Shown one piece after another: positions 38,710-48,737 of a DNA stretch of 64,000 nt (its first letter is position 1; the number at the start of each line of letters is the position of its first letter). This DNA is from an uncultured bacterium (lineage in GTDB: Bacteria > Verrucomicrobiota > Lentisphaeria > Victivallales > UBA1829), in NCBI GenBank assembly GCA_902774245.1, contig CACYHQ010000008.1, positions 92,117-156,116 of the forward strand, in the 5' to 3' direction. The notes under the pieces were generated by a model, which did no database searches, was not told the origin of the DNA, and saw only the letters and a list, made by a program, of their open reading frames with translations. Made by a program: the position numbers and the translations under genes.

Positions 38710-39924
38710 ATGGCAAAGGATTATTACGACATACTGGGAATAGCCAAAACGGCGTCCGCGGACGAGATCAAGAAAGCGTACCGCAAGCTCGCCGTCAAAT
38801 ACCATCCCGACAAGAACCCCGGGGACAAGGCCGCCGAGGAGAAGTTCAAGGAAGTCTCCCGCGCCTACGAAGTCCTCAGCGACGAAAAGAAACGCAAGCA
38901 GTACGACCAGTTCGGACCCGATCTCTTCGAGCGGACCGGAGGCCAGGGCTACGGCCCCGGCGCCGGTGGTTTCGGCGGGGGCGGCGGTCCGGGCGGATTC
39001 TCCTCGTCCAACTTCAATTTCTCCGGCTTCTCCGATCCGCGCGACATCTTCAGCCAGGTGTTCGGCGGAGGAGACGGCGGGTTCTCGTTCGACGACCTGC
39101 TCGGCGGCATGAGAAACGGCCGCGGCGCACGGCGTCGTTCGGCGTCCGGCGCACGCAAGGGCGCGGACCTGAACTGCCGCGTGGAGATCGACCTGGAGGA
39201 CGCCATCCTCGGCGCGGACAAGAAGATCCGCCTCGCCAAGGACGAGACCTGCACCGCGTGCGGCGGTTCCGGCGCGGAACCCGGCTCCACGCGCAAATCC
39301 TGTCCGTCCTGCGGCGGTTCGGGCTTCATCGTGTCCGGCCAGGGGTTCTTCCAGCAGCAGGAGGCGTGCCCGGCCTGCCACGGCACCGGCAGCGTGATCC
39401 TGCATCCGTGCAAACGCTGCGGCGGACGCGGCGTGATGCGCGTGGACAAGGAACTTCAGATCCATATCCCGCCCGGAGTCGACGAAGGCTCCAAACTGCG
39501 CGTCGCGGGCCAGGGCGAACCCGGCACGGGCGGCGGTCCGGCGGGCAACCTGTACGTCATCATCGGACTGCGTCCGCACGCCGTCTTCGAACGCAAGGGC
39601 CAGGACCTGATCTGCGAACTGCCGATCACGCTTGAATGTGCGCTTCAGGGCGGCGTCGTGGACGTGCCGACCGTATCCGGCCGCACACGCATGAAGATCG
39701 CCCCCGGCACGCAGAACGGCACGATGCTTCGTCTGCGCGGCAAAGGCGTTCCCGCGCTGAAGGGCGGCGCACGCGGCGACCAGATCGTCCGCATCCTCGT
39801 GGAAATCCCGTCCGGCCTGACCGATGAACAAAAGAAGGCGATCGCTTCGCTCGGGCTGACTGGCGCGAACTACCCGAAACAGGCGGAATTCCGTGCGAAA
39901 GCCGCGAAATTCCTGCACACATAA
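38710..39924 (+). CDS. dnaJ: Chaperone DnaJ
   Basis: DnaJ stimulates DnaK ATPase and delivers clients. The 404-residue type I protein has the J-domain with HPD (KYHPDKNPG, residues 33-41), a Gly/Phe-rich linker (about 75-130), the zinc domain with four CxxCxGxG-type repeats ([32 protein letters not shown]), and two C-terminal beta domains ([22 protein letters not shown]). All four zinc repeats are complete. It is followed by smpB after 24 bases. Confidence 0.95.
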   Translation: MAKDYYDILGIAKTASADEIKKAYRKLAVKYHPDKNPGDKAAEEKFKEVSRAYEVLSDEKKRKQYDQFGPDLFERTGGQGYGPGAGGFGGGGGPGGFSSSNFNFSGFSDPRDIFSQVFGGGDGGFSFDDLLGGMRNGRGARRRSASGARKGADLNCRVEIDLEDAILGADKKIRLAKDETCTACGGSGAEPGSTRKSCPSCGGSGFIVSGQGFFQQQEACPACHGTGSVILHPCKRCGGRGVMRVDKELQIHIPPGVDEGSKLRVAGQGEPGTGGGPAGNLYVIIGLRPHAVFERKGQDLICELPITLECALQGGVVDVPTVSGRTRMKIAPGTQNGTMLRLRGKGVPALKGGARGDQIVRILVEIPSGLTDEQKKAIASLGLTGANYPKQAEFRAKAAKFLHT

Positions 39925-39948
39925 CACATAACCGAACCGGACAGCACT

Positions 39949-40440
39949 ATGGCCGCGGCAAAAAAAGACAACGCGAAAAACAGCAATGATTCCGTCATCG
40001 CGCGCAACCGCAAGGCGTTCCACGACTACGAGATCATCGAGACCTGCGAGGCGGGGATCGTGCTCGTCGGGACCGAGGTCAAAAGCTGTCGCGGCCACAG
40101 CGTACAGTTGCAGGACTGCTTCGCCCGGATCGAGAACGGCGAACTCCTCGCCTACGGGATCCATATCTCGCTGTATGCGTTCGGCAACCGGTTCAACCAC
40201 GAGGCGAAACGCCCCCGCAAGCTCCTGATGCACAAAAAGGAGATCCTGCGCCTCGCCAACAAGGTCAAGGAAAAGGGCTACGCGCTCATCCCCCTGAAAA
40301 TGTACCTGAAGGGCATGCACGTGAAGGTCGAAGTCGGCCTCGCGCGCGGCAAGACGTTCGGCGACAAACGCGAGACGCTCCGCCGCAAGCAGGACGACAT
40401 GGACATGCGGCGCGCCATCGCCGCCAGACGCCGCGGCTGA
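39949..40440 (+). CDS. smpB: tmRNA-binding protein SmpB
   Basis: SmpB carries tmRNA to stalled ribosomes. The 163-residue protein has the OB-fold core with NRKAFHDYEIIETCEAGIVL, GTEVKSCRGHSVQLQDCFA and LLMHKKEI, and the basic C-terminal tail GLARGKTFGDKRETLRRK that mimics mRNA in the A site. The ssrA gene itself is not in the window. A hairpin followed by seven T residues lies just after the stop. Confidence 0.95.
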   Translation: MAAAKKDNAKNSNDSVIARNRKAFHDYEIIETCEAGIVLVGTEVKSCRGHSVQLQDCFARIENGELLAYGIHISLYAFGNRFNHEAKRPRKLLMHKKEILRLANKVKEKGYALIPLKMYLKGMHVKVEVGLARGKTFGDKRETLRRKQDDMDMRRAIAARRRG

Positions 40441-40459
40441 TCCCGACCGGCGTTTTTTT
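40429..40459 (+). terminator. Terminator after smpB
   Basis: CGCCG (40429-40433) pairs with CGGCG (40448-40452), with additional GG/CC pairing inside, followed by seven T. The stem begins within the last smpB codons. It separates smpB from the convergent dusB. Confidence 0.65.
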
Positions 40460-40467
40460 GTCTCATT

Positions 40468-41487
40468 TTACGAATGACTGCGGACGAGTTTCCGTTCGAC
40501 GGACTCGGGATGCAGAGCCAGGTTCTCCAAATAACGTTCGGTCGGGCCCGCAAAGACCGCGTCAAGCAGTTTTTTCAACGCATCGGCGGAATCCAGATAG
40601 GAAATAGACGCCCGGAGCGCGCCGGGATAGCCGCGACCCCGCAGGAACTCCAGCAGGGATTTCCGCGCCACGACGTATGCGAACTCCGGCCCGTAGCAGT
40701 CCAGCATGTCATCCATGTACACGCGGATCGTCTCCGTGAACTCCGCCACGTCCGGCGGCGGCGCGGACGGATCGGCGATCTCCCGGAAGATCCACGGATT
40801 GCCGAGCGCGCCGCGCGCGACCATGCCGACGGAACACCCCGTTTCGTGGAGAAGCGTGCGGAACGATGCGCCGTCCATCGCGCCGCCGTTGGCGACCACG
40901 GGGATATCAAGCGATTCGCGGACCGCGGAAATGATCTGATAGAAAACAAGCCCGGAATAAAATTTACTCATGAGACGGCCGTGGATCGTGATGGTTTTTG
41001 CACCCGCGTCGCGCAGGCGGCGGCAGAACGCCACAGTCGGCGCGGGGTCGGATTCGTCCTGGATCCGCGTCTTGGCGGTAACGGGCAGGTGCGAGGCGGA
41101 AACAAGCGTCTCGAACGCGCGGACGGCGCCGTCCGGGTCCTCCAGCGCGAACCGGATCCCCTCGCATTTACGGGCGACCTTCGGCGCGGGACACCCGAGG
41201 TTAAAGTCCAGCACGTCGAAATCCATGTCGTTGATGAGCTCGGCGGCGCGTTTGAGCGTGGGAAGGTCGGAGCCGACCAGCTGGATGCCGAGGAATCCCG
41301 TGTCGGACCCGCGCTGCGCAAGCCGGAGCGTCTTCTCCCCCTGAAATACGAGGGAACCGGCGTCGATCATTTCGGTGAACGCATGGCGGCAACCGAAACG
41401 CCGTATCATGCGGCGGAACGGGATGTCGGTGTGCCCGGCAATGGGCGCCATGACGGCCGCACCCGGCGGATAAAGCTCGGGGGGCAT
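40468..41487 (-). CDS. tRNA-dihydrouridine synthase (Dus family)
   Basis: Dus enzymes reduce tRNA uridines with FMN and NADPH. The 339-residue protein has the TIM-barrel start MAPIAGHTDIPFRRMIRRFG, FTEMIDAGSL, the catalytic Cys in NLGCPAPKVARKCEG, KTRIQDESD, TIHGRLMSKFYSG, and the phosphate-site VANGGAMD/VGMVARGALGNPWIF. It resembles DusB most, but subfamily is not certain. It lies 10 bases after the ketoacyl synthase stop with GAGGTCG as ribosome site, so the two are co-transcribed. Confidence 0.9.
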   Translation of the reverse strand: MPPELYPPGAAVMAPIAGHTDIPFRRMIRRFGCRHAFTEMIDAGSLVFQGEKTLRLAQRGSDTGFLGIQLVGSDLPTLKRAAELINDMDFDVLDFNLGCPAPKVARKCEGIRFALEDPDGAVRAFETLVSASHLPVTAKTRIQDESDPAPTVAFCRRLRDAGAKTITIHGRLMSKFYSGLVFYQIISAVRESLDIPVVANGGAMDGASFRTLLHETGCSVGMVARGALGNPWIFREIADPSAPPPDVAEFTETIRVYMDDMLDCYGPEFAYVVARKSLLEFLRGRGYPGALRASISYLDSADALKKLLDAVFAGPTERYLENLALHPESVERKLVRSHS

Positions 41488-41497
41488 GGAAACGACC

Positions 41498-42739
41498 TCA
41501 GGCGTCGTCGCGGGAAACGATGATCGCGGCGTTGGTGCCGCCGAAACCGAAGCTGTTGCTGAGCGCGTGGCGGATCGGGACGTTCATGCGCGGAGTGCGC
41601 ACGATGTCGGCCCAGGCCATGGATTCCTCGATGTCGTCGGCGTTGTTGGACGGACTGACGAAGGAGTGCTCCATCATCTGGGTGCAGAAGATCAGCTCGA
41701 TCGCGCCTGCGGCTCCGATGGGGTGTCCGGTCAGGGACTTGGTGCTGTTGATCATCGGGGACGCGCCGCATTCGTGGAACACGGCCTTCAGGGCGTCGAT
41801 CTCGACGGGGTCGCCGACCGGAGTGCCCGTGCCGTGCGTGTTGACATAGTCGATGTCGGAGGGCTTGAGGTTGGCGTTCGCGATGGCGTCGCGCATGACC
41901 GCCGCGGAGACTTCGCGGCTGGGCGCGACCATGTCGCAGGCGTTGCTGTTGCAGGCATAGCCGCTGATCCGGGCGCGGATCTGCGCGCCGCGCGTCTTCG
42001 CGTGGGCTTCGCTCTCCAGGATCATGATGCCGGCGGCCTCGGAAAGCACGAATCCGGTACGCTGCTTGTCGAACGGACGGCTGGCCTTTTCCGGCTGGTC
42101 GTTGAAGTTGTGCGACAGCGCATGCATCGCGCCGAACCCAAGGGCCTGCTGCCAGCAGAGTTCCTCGCAGCCGCCCGCCATGACGATGTCGTACGCGCCG
42201 GACTGGATCAGGCGGATCGCCTGGATGAGCGCCACCGCGCCGCTGGTGCAGGCGCAGCTGACGTCGTAGCTTTCACCGCCGATCTTGTACACGAGCGAGA
42301 GGTTGGCGACGGCGGACGACGGCATGATGCGCGGGATGCTGAACGGGGAGATCTTGCGCGTCGAATGCGTCCGTTCATACGTCATGATCGATTTGTAATA
42401 CTCGGCATAGCTGCTGCCGCCGCAGCCGGTAATCACGGCCATCTTCGAGCCGGGAAGCGTTTCCATGGTATAGCCCGCCTCGGTGATGGCTTCGTATGCG
42501 GCGGCCACCGCCATGACGCCGCTCTGCGTCATGAAACGGATCTGCTTGCGGTCAAACGCGGGACATTCGAACCCGTCGAGATTCACCACGCCGGCGACCT
42601 GCGAATCCAGGTTGAGTTCCTTCCAGTACGGAACCTGTGTGATCCCGTTTTTTCCGGTTTTCAGCGACTCCAAATTTTCGGCCATGCTCAGCCCAATCGG
42701 GGTGATCAGACCACGGCCAGTGATGACAACGGGGATCAT
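41498..42739 (-). CDS. Beta-ketoacyl-ACP synthase (KAS I/II type)
   Basis: This thiolase-fold enzyme elongates acyl-ACP with malonyl-ACP. The 413-residue protein has the Cys164 nucleophile in VSCACTSGA and the two catalytic His in NTHGTGTPVGDP and NSTKSLTGHPIGAAG, then NSFGFGGTNAAI near the C-terminus. Two Cys flank the active site instead of one. It is not adjacent to acpP, fabD or fabG, so it may serve a specialised lipid rather than bulk fatty-acid synthesis. fabB and fabF cannot be separated safely by eye. Confidence 0.9.
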   Translation of the reverse strand: MIPVVITGRGLITPIGLSMAENLESLKTGKNGITQVPYWKELNLDSQVAGVVNLDGFECPAFDRKQIRFMTQSGVMAVAAAYEAITEAGYTMETLPGSKMAVITGCGGSSYAEYYKSIMTYERTHSTRKISPFSIPRIMPSSAVANLSLVYKIGGESYDVSCACTSGAVALIQAIRLIQSGAYDIVMAGGCEELCWQQALGFGAMHALSHNFNDQPEKASRPFDKQRTGFVLSEAAGIMILESEAHAKTRGAQIRARISGYACNSNACDMVAPSREVSAAVMRDAIANANLKPSDIDYVNTHGTGTPVGDPVEIDALKAVFHECGASPMINSTKSLTGHPIGAAGAIELIFCTQMMEHSFVSPSNNADDIEESMAWADIVRTPRMNVPIRHALSNSFGFGGTNAAIIVSRDDA

Positions 42740-42838
42740 TCGGTTCGTTCCTGATTGTTTTGATAGCGGTTGACGTATATAGATTATCTTAATACTTTAC
42801 ACGCTGTTTTTTATTTTTCAAACGCGCGGGAAAGTTTT

Positions 42839-42856
42839 TTTAGATAAATATCTAAA
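42839..42856. promoter_or_regulatory. 18-bp AT-rich palindrome upstream of the ketoacyl synthase
   Basis: TTTAGATA, AA, TATCTAAA form a perfect palindrome about 100 bases before the ketoacyl synthase start. A minus-strand TTGAAA-N16-TAAAGT pair lies between them. It could be an operator or part of a terminator for the gene ending at 42873. Confidence 0.4.
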
Positions 42857-42872
42857 TCACACGAAAAAAAGT

Positions 42873-44474
42873 TCACTTTCCCACCCTGGCGCGGATGTCG
42901 GACAGCTTTTCCGCCTCCGGGACGGACGTATTGTAGCGGATTAGGGCGTCCAGATAACGGAACGTCTCCTGACGCGGCAGCGCGCGGAGGATGTCGATGC
43001 CGACGCTGTTCACGCGGCTGATGTACTGCGTGGAGACCCGTTTGTCCTTGGTCGTGAACATGACGAGCTCGATGCCGGCGCAAACGCTGAGGTCGGTCTG
43101 AGGCGCTTTCAGGATGGCTTCCTTCGCGGCGGCGATGCGCTTCTCGTCCTCGACCTGAAGCCGGGCGTTGCGGGAGGCGTCCGTCTCCTGCACATTGCGG
43201 TACAGCGGGGAATTTGCGATCTCGCCACTGCGGATGGACGCGATGGTGATCTCGTTCAACGCCTGGGTGTGGACGAGTTTCAGGCCCGGGTCCTTGAGCA
43301 TCCAGCGGGCGCGGGCGACGGTCTCGAACTCTGCCACGGACCGCGGCTTCGCGTAGTAGGCGTCGAGCAGCGGGGAAAGCTCCTTGGCACAATCGAGAAG
43401 GTCGCAGGCGACGAATCCGGCCCAGATCTTTTCGCGCGTCTCCACCATGCGCACGTACGAATGCTTCAGTTCTTTCATCACAGTCGGCATCCCGATCATC
43501 GCCGTGAACGCGGCGTCGCGGATCTGGGCGTCCCGTGAATCCGATGCCTCGTTGAGCAGTTCGATCGCCTTCTCCGAGACTGGAGCGAGGTTCGTGAGGC
43601 CGAGGAACTGCTGGATCGGCGTCTGGCCCGCGGCGGCGATGCGCTTGATGGCGCTCTGCAGGTCCGGGATCGAGGCGTCGCCGAATTCCTTCAGATGCAC
43701 GAGCGCGAACCGGTTCGTGAAATACTCCTCGTCCTCAATGTCGAGGCAGTCCACAAGCAGGGAGATCAGGTCAACGCCGCCCGATATTTCGACGTTGCGG
43801 AACAGCGTGTAGATGACGCTGATGTTTGCCGAGGCGAACACGTGGAAATCCTCCGTCGCGCCAAGGTAGAGCGTGAAATTCTCGTACTGCGTCTGGAGCT
43901 TGCGCCACATGATGCCATACTTCGTGAAGAAAAGCGACTGGAGGATCGTCTCCTGCGGTTTTCCGACAGCACTGAGCTTCAGAGCGTTGGAAAGACGGAT
44001 GGATTTGACCGGGATCAACGTGATCGCAGCATAGTCTTCCTTCAGGTCTTCATCGTCGTTCGCCGCGGCAGCTGTGGCAGCGACAGAGGTCTCCGTCTTT
44101 GTCTCATCCTGCGGCTTGTCGAAGGGCTTCACGTAGATCAGCCGCCAGGAGGGGACGACATCGTCGGAAAGGTCGCGGTTCAGGATCGGTTCGCGGTTGC
44201 GCTGAAGCGGTTTGTACGGATAGATCATCCTGTCGAGGCGTTCCGTGATCTCCTTGATCGCCTCGGCTTCGGTCTTCGCGGGTTTCTTCTCTTCCGCTTT
44301 TGCTTCGGCGGAAGCCTTTTCCTGCTCCTCGTCGGGGAGCTTTTTCACGACAGATTCGGATTCCTCCGGCTCGTCTGGAAGCTTTTTGATCGGGGCAGCA
44401 TGAAGCAGAACGCCGGACGCGGCGAACAGGATCATCCAGAGAAGAAGCAGGCGGGTTCGGATTGCGTTTTTCAT
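42873..44474 (-). CDS. Secreted protein with HEAT-like helical repeats, unknown function
   Basis: I do not recognise this 533-residue protein. Residues 1-27 form a signal peptide (cleavage after LHA). Residues 28-75 contain two copies of a KKLPDE motif in an acidic, Lys/Glu-rich stretch. The remainder is largely alpha-helical with HEAT-like repeats from about 255 (AALVHLKEFGDASIPDL-type units). It starts 18 bases after dnaE, behind a GGGAG ribosome site, so it is probably co-transcribed, although an envelope protein and a replicase share no obvious task. Confidence 0.7.
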   Translation of the reverse strand: MKNAIRTRLLLLWMILFAASGVLLHAAPIKKLPDEPEESESVVKKLPDEEQEKASAEAKAEEKKPAKTEAEAIKEITERLDRMIYPYKPLQRNREPILNRDLSDDVVPSWRLIYVKPFDKPQDETKTETSVAATAAAANDDEDLKEDYAAITLIPVKSIRLSNALKLSAVGKPQETILQSLFFTKYGIMWRKLQTQYENFTLYLGATEDFHVFASANISVIYTLFRNVEISGGVDLISLLVDCLDIEDEEYFTNRFALVHLKEFGDASIPDLQSAIKRIAAAGQTPIQQFLGLTNLAPVSEKAIELLNEASDSRDAQIRDAAFTAMIGMPTVMKELKHSYVRMVETREKIWAGFVACDLLDCAKELSPLLDAYYAKPRSVAEFETVARARWMLKDPGLKLVHTQALNEITIASIRSGEIANSPLYRNVQETDASRNARLQVEDEKRIAAAKEAILKAPQTDLSVCAGIELVMFTTKDKRVSTQYISRVNSVGIDILRALPRQETFRYLDALIRYNTSVPEAEKLSDIRARVGK

Positions 44475-44492
44475 GTGGTACTCCCGGGTGCG

Positions 44493-47400
44493 TCAGGCCG
44501 AAGCCGGTTCGGATTCGGATTCCTTGTCCCGTCGCCACTGGCGGCGCGGCTGCGGAACGTCGTCGTTGGGTTTGATCGTGTAGTGGTTCGCCCCGAGCAG
44601 CGCGTCGAGATCGTTCAGGAGCCCTTTGGAGACATACACGCGGACGGACTGCGGCAGTTCGATGAAGGCGGCCAGGCGGTCCTTCGTGGCGGCGCAAACG
44701 AGCACGGGCACGGGTTCCGGGCCCTGTTTCTGTTTCGGTTTTCTGCGCCGTGCCGCCGGATCGTCGGCGTCTTCCGGCTCGAAACCGGACAGGAAAAGCT
44801 CGGGCGGCGGCGTGGCATAACGCGCGAGCAGATCGCGCAGTTTTTCACAGGCGTCCGGCTTCATGTCGTCCTCGAAGAGATTGACCTGAAACGTGCTGGC
44901 GTTGAAGAACGGGGCGTCCTCCAGCGGGATCACGTCTTCGAGCTGAAGCGAAACGTCGGCGTCTTCCTCCTCGCCTTTCTTGGTGACGGCGCGGACAAAG
45001 ACCTTCGCGCCCTCGACGAGCAGGGAGTTGACCTCGGTGTAGAGACGATTGTAGCAGACGCATTCGATGGTGTCGGTGAGGTCCTCGATCTGGACGATGG
45101 CGAACGGCTTGCTGTCGCTCTTGGTGTATTTCTTGGCGACCGAAGTCACGAGGCCGCCGAACTTGACGCCGATGTCGCCGGGCATGCGCGAAATCTCCGC
45201 GAGATTGGCCGTGGAGAACGTGTCGATCGTCTTCTTCGAGGAGGAAAGCGGGTGGCCGGAGACATAGAATCCGAGGAGCTGCTTTTCATCCTCCAGCATT
45301 TCGCTGTCCGGAAACTCCGGGATGTCCGGCGGGGCCTGTTCCTCCAGTCCGGCGTCCTTCGGATCGTCAAGCATGTCGAAGAGGCTGGCTTGGCCAGATT
45401 CGCGGTCGCGGCGGGCGGCAGAGGCGGACGTCAGTGCGGAGTCGATCATGGCGACGAGCTGGGAACGTTTGAGGCCGGTGGAATCCAGCGCGCCGCAGCG
45501 GATGAGCGCCTCCAGGCTCTTGGCGTTCAGTCCTTCCGTACGTTCCGCCAGGTCAGTCATCGAGGTGAACGGACCGTCCTTGCGCGCCTCGATGATGGAG
45601 GCGGAAACGCCCTGCCCGAAGCCCTTGATGGCGCCGAGCCCGAAGCGGATGGCGTCGCCGTCCACGGTGAAGTTCACGTCGCTGGTGTTCACGTCCGGCG
45701 GGAGGATGCGGATGCCGGTGGTGCGGCATTCGTTGATGAGGAACGTGAGCTTTTTTGCATTGGAGAGTTCGCTGGTGAGCACGGCGGCCATGAATTCGGG
45801 GCGGTAGTTGGCCTTCAGGTAGGCGGTGCGGTAGGAGAGGAGCGCGTAGGCGGCGCTGTGCGACTTGTTGAACCCGTATTCGGCGAACTTCTTGATGTTC
45901 TCCCAGATGCGCTCCGCCTGGGCCGTCGGGATGTTGTTCGTCTTTGCGCAGCCCTCGATGAACTTGTCGTGCTGGGCCTCCATGTCCTTGATCTTCTTTT
46001 TGCCGATGGCGCGGCGGAGGATGTCGGCCTGACCGAGCGAAAATCCGGCAAGCACCTGCACGCACTGCATGATCTGCTCCTGGTAGAGCATGATGCCGTA
46101 TGTTTCCTTCAGGTACTGTTCCATGAGCGGATGGTCGTATTCGAGCGGGATCGTGCCTTTTTTGCGTCCGACGAAGAGGTCGAGGAACTGCATCGGGCCG
46201 GGGCGGTAGAGCGCCACGAGAGCGATGATGTGCCGGAGATTCTCGACGCCGAACTTGCGGCAGAGGTCCTGCATGCCGCCGGATTCGAGCTGGAACACGG
46301 AAACGGTGTCGCCGCGGTTGATGAGGTCGTAGGTCTTCTGGTCGTCCAGCGGGATCGCGTCCATGTCGAGCGTGACGCCGTGCGTGCGCTTCACGTTGTC
46401 CACGGCGTCCTGGATCACGGTCAGCGTGCGGAGCCCGAGAAAGTCCATTTTCAGGAGGCCGATGCTCTCGCAGAGCGGCGCGACGTACTGCGTGATGACT
46501 TCCTCGTGCGCGCCGCGTCCGAGCGGGACGAGGTCGGCGAGCGGCTGGTTGCAGATGATGACGCCGCAGGCGTGGATGCCCATCTGGCGGTTGAGCTGTT
46601 CGATCGGGGCGCAGTACTGGAATATCTCGCGGACCCAGGATTCCTTTTCGAGCAATTGTTTCAGCTCGGGCGACTCCTTGACGGCCTTCGCGAGCGTCAT
46701 CTTCGGGTCTTCCGGGATGAGCTTCGTGATCATGTTGCCCTCGGCCGGGGTGCGCCCGAGGACGCGCGCGACGTCCTTCACGACGGCCTTCGCCTTCAGC
46801 GTGCCGTACGTGCCGATCTGCGACACGCTGTCCTCGCCGTACTTCTGAATCACGTAGTCGATGACCTCCTGGCGGTGACGTTCGCAGAAGTCCGTGTCGA
46901 AGTCGGGCGGCGACACGCGGTCCGGGTTCAGGAAGCGCTCGAACAGCAGGTCGTATTTCATCGGGTCGATGTTCGTGATGCCGCTCAGGTACGCCACGAT
47001 GGAGCCTGCGCCGGAACCGCGCCCCGGTCCGACCGGAATGCCGTGTTCCTTCGCCCAGTTGATGAAGTCCCACACGCAAAGGAAGTAGCTCGGATATTTC
47101 GTGCGGTTGATGACCGACAGCTCGAAGTCCATGCGGTCGAGGTTGCGCTTCGCCTCCTCCTTCTTGTCCTCCGGCGGATTGAACGGGTCGTAGCCGTATT
47201 TCTTTTCGTAGCCGCACACGCTGTCCGCGCGTCCAGTGCCGTATAGGCAGATGCTGCGGAGGTAGGCGGCGGATTTCTTCATGACAATGCGGCGTTCGAT
47301 GAGGTTGGCTCGCTTGGCGTCATCGGGGACGGGATCGTCGGGCTTTTTCACGCGGTTCTCCTCGATCTCGGCGTCGATCTCCTGCACGGATTCGGCGCGA

Positions 47401-48350
47401 ATGGCGTCCAGGTCGAGCGTGTCGACGAACTCCTGCGGCGGGGTATATTCGGGGTAATGGTTCTCATACCCAATCTCGACGTTGCACTGTTCGGCGACCG
47501 CGAGCGTGTTCGTAATCGCGTCCGGAGCCTCGGTCCCGAAGACCTTCATCATCTCGTCGCCGGACTTGAAGTAGAATTCGTCGTACTCCATCTTCATCCG
47601 GCGTTCGTCGCTCAGCGTGGTGCGCGTCTGGATGCACAGCATGATCTCGTGGGAACGCGCATGTTCCTTCTTCAGGTAGTGCACGTCGTTCGTGGCGACC
47701 AGCCGGACGTCGTTCTCGCGGGCGAGCTGGATGAGGCCGCGGTTGACAGTCTTCTGGTCCTCGATCCCGTGATACATCAGCTCCAGGCAGAAATTCTCCT
47801 TGCCGCCGAAGAGGTCGAGGTAGTCGAACAGCACCTTGCGGCCGGCGTCCACGCCGCCGCGCAGGATCGCCACGTCGATCTCGCCCTGCAGGCACGCGCT
47901 CATGCCGATGATGCCCTCGTGATACTTCGCGAGGAGCTCGCGGTCGATGCGGGGCTTGTAGTAGAACCCGGTCATGTGCGCTTCGGAATTGAGTTTGCAG
48001 AGGTTGTGGTAGCCGACGCTGTTCTTCGCCAGCAGGATCAGGTGGAATCCCTTGATGTTCGGGACGCCGGGCGTTTTTTCCAGGCGGCTGCCGGGCGCGA
48101 TGTACGTTTCGCATCCGATGATCGGCTTGATATCCGCCTTTTTCATGGCGTTGTGGAACTCGTAGCAGCCGCCCATCACGCCGTGGTCGGTGATCGCGCA
48201 GGCCTTCATGCCGTATTCCTTCGCCATGGTGACCAGGTCGACCTTGCCCTCGGCGTCCTCCTTCTTCAGTTTCGCCCAGGAGATGGCGCACGCGCCGTCC
48301 AGCAGGCTGTAGTCCGTATGCAGGTGCAGATGCACGAAATCCGTAGCCAT
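44493..48350 (-). CDS. dnaE: DNA polymerase III alpha subunit
   Basis: DnaE is the replicative polymerase. The 1285-residue chain has the PHP domain (FVHLHLHTDYSLLDGA), the C-family palm with GPGRGSGAGSIVAYL and the catalytic Asp483 and Asp485 in PDFDTDF, a fingers region (SHSAAYALLSYRTAYLK), a helix-hairpin-helix segment near 830-870, and an OB domain (KFGGLVTSVAKKYTKSD). Length is usual for DnaE1. A basic KQK-rich insert lies near residue 1205. The start at 48350 is chosen because homology begins at once; the frame extends 40 codons further upstream through the promoter. Confidence 0.95.
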   Translation of the reverse strand: MATDFVHLHLHTDYSLLDGACAISWAKLKKEDAEGKVDLVTMAKEYGMKACAITDHGVMGGCYEFHNAMKKADIKPIIGCETYIAPGSRLEKTPGVPNIKGFHLILLAKNSVGYHNLCKLNSEAHMTGFYYKPRIDRELLAKYHEGIIGMSACLQGEIDVAILRGGVDAGRKVLFDYLDLFGGKENFCLELMYHGIEDQKTVNRGLIQLARENDVRLVATNDVHYLKKEHARSHEIMLCIQTRTTLSDERRMKMEYDEFYFKSGDEMMKVFGTEAPDAITNTLAVAEQCNVEIGYENHYPEYTPPQEFVDTLDLDAIRAESVQEIDAEIEENRVKKPDDPVPDDAKRANLIERRIVMKKSAAYLRSICLYGTGRADSVCGYEKKYGYDPFNPPEDKKEEAKRNLDRMDFELSVINRTKYPSYFLCVWDFINWAKEHGIPVGPGRGSGAGSIVAYLSGITNIDPMKYDLLFERFLNPDRVSPPDFDTDFCERHRQEVIDYVIQKYGEDSVSQIGTYGTLKAKAVVKDVARVLGRTPAEGNMITKLIPEDPKMTLAKAVKESPELKQLLEKESWVREIFQYCAPIEQLNRQMGIHACGVIICNQPLADLVPLGRGAHEEVITQYVAPLCESIGLLKMDFLGLRTLTVIQDAVDNVKRTHGVTLDMDAIPLDDQKTYDLINRGDTVSVFQLESGGMQDLCRKFGVENLRHIIALVALYRPGPMQFLDLFVGRKKGTIPLEYDHPLMEQYLKETYGIMLYQEQIMQCVQVLAGFSLGQADILRRAIGKKKIKDMEAQHDKFIEGCAKTNNIPTAQAERIWENIKKFAEYGFNKSHSAAYALLSYRTAYLKANYRPEFMAAVLTSELSNAKKLTFLINECRTTGIRILPPDVNTSDVNFTVDGDAIRFGLGAIKGFGQGVSASIIEARKDGPFTSMTDLAERTEGLNAKSLEALIRCGALDSTGLKRSQLVAMIDSALTSASAARRDRESGQASLFDMLDDPKDAGLEEQAPPDIPEFPDSEMLEDEKQLLGFYVSGHPLSSSKKTIDTFSTANLAEISRMPGDIGVKFGGLVTSVAKKYTKSDSKPFAIVQIEDLTDTIECVCYNRLYTEVNSLLVEGAKVFVRAVTKKGEEEDADVSLQLEDVIPLEDAPFFNASTFQVNLFEDDMKPDACEKLRDLLARYATPPPELFLSGFEPEDADDPAARRRKPKQKQGPEPVPVLVCAATKDRLAAFIELPQSVRVYVSKGLLNDLDALLGANHYTIKPNDDVPQPRRQWRRDKESESEPASA

Positions 48351-48441
48351 AATTCCCGTATTCCTAATCGTTTTGCGTTCAAATGAATCCATGGACGGCG
48401 GCGGGAACGCGCGTGTCCATTTTCTAAAATGTGGTGATTTA

Positions 48442-48470
48442 ATTATACAGCCGAAACGGGGATTTTTCAA
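48442..48470 (-). promoter_or_regulatory. dnaE promoter
   Basis: On the minus strand TTGAAA (48470-48465), 17 bases, TATAAT (48447-48442): the best consensus match in the window, about 90 bases before the dnaE start. Confidence 0.7.
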
Positions 48471-48608
48471 ACCGGAAACAGGAAAAAGGCGTCGAATTGA
48501 TGCCGAAAGCTGGAAAAACGGAAAAATGGGAGATTTTCAGAACTGGAAAACGGATATCTCCATGCCTGCTCATTTCAGCTTATTTTCCCGCTTTTTTCCT
48601 CTTTACAT

Positions 48609-48636
48609 TTGCATTTTGGGAAAAACGTGGTATTTT
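48609..48636 (+). promoter_or_regulatory. Candidate tRNA-Lys promoter
   Basis: TTGCAT at 48609-48614, 16 bases, TATTTT at 48631-48636, ending 28 bases before the tRNA. Confidence 0.45.
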
Positions 48637-48664
48637 ATAGTGTTTCACGCTTTTTTTTTGTCGT

Positions 48665-48737
48665 GGGCTGGTAGCTCAGTCGGTAGAGCATCGCCCTTTT
48701 AAGGCGGGTGTCCAGGGTTCGAGTCCCTGCCAGCTCA
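48665..48737 (+). tRNA. tRNA-Lys(UUU)
   Basis: A 73-base cloverleaf folds cleanly. The acceptor GGGCTGG pairs with CCAGCTC (one G-U pair), and the D stem is GCTC/GAGC. The anticodon stem TCGCC/GGCGG carries the loop CTTTTAA (anticodon TTT), and the T arm is CAGGG/CCCTG with loop TTCGAGT. The discriminator is A. CCA is not encoded; a T run follows directly and may serve as terminator. It marks the right edge of the core region; the sequence beyond is accessory. Confidence 0.96.

Noticed and set aside
43695..47246. 1183-codon plus-strand open frame
   Set aside because: It lies antisense to dnaE and its neighbour. High GC with codon bias leaves the opposite strand free of stops; composition is Arg/Asp/Val/His-rich noise without motifs.
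48665..48737. tRNA-Lys as the attachment site of the element
   Set aside because: No second copy of its 3' end is seen in the window, whereas a half tRNA-Ala lies next to the recombinase side.
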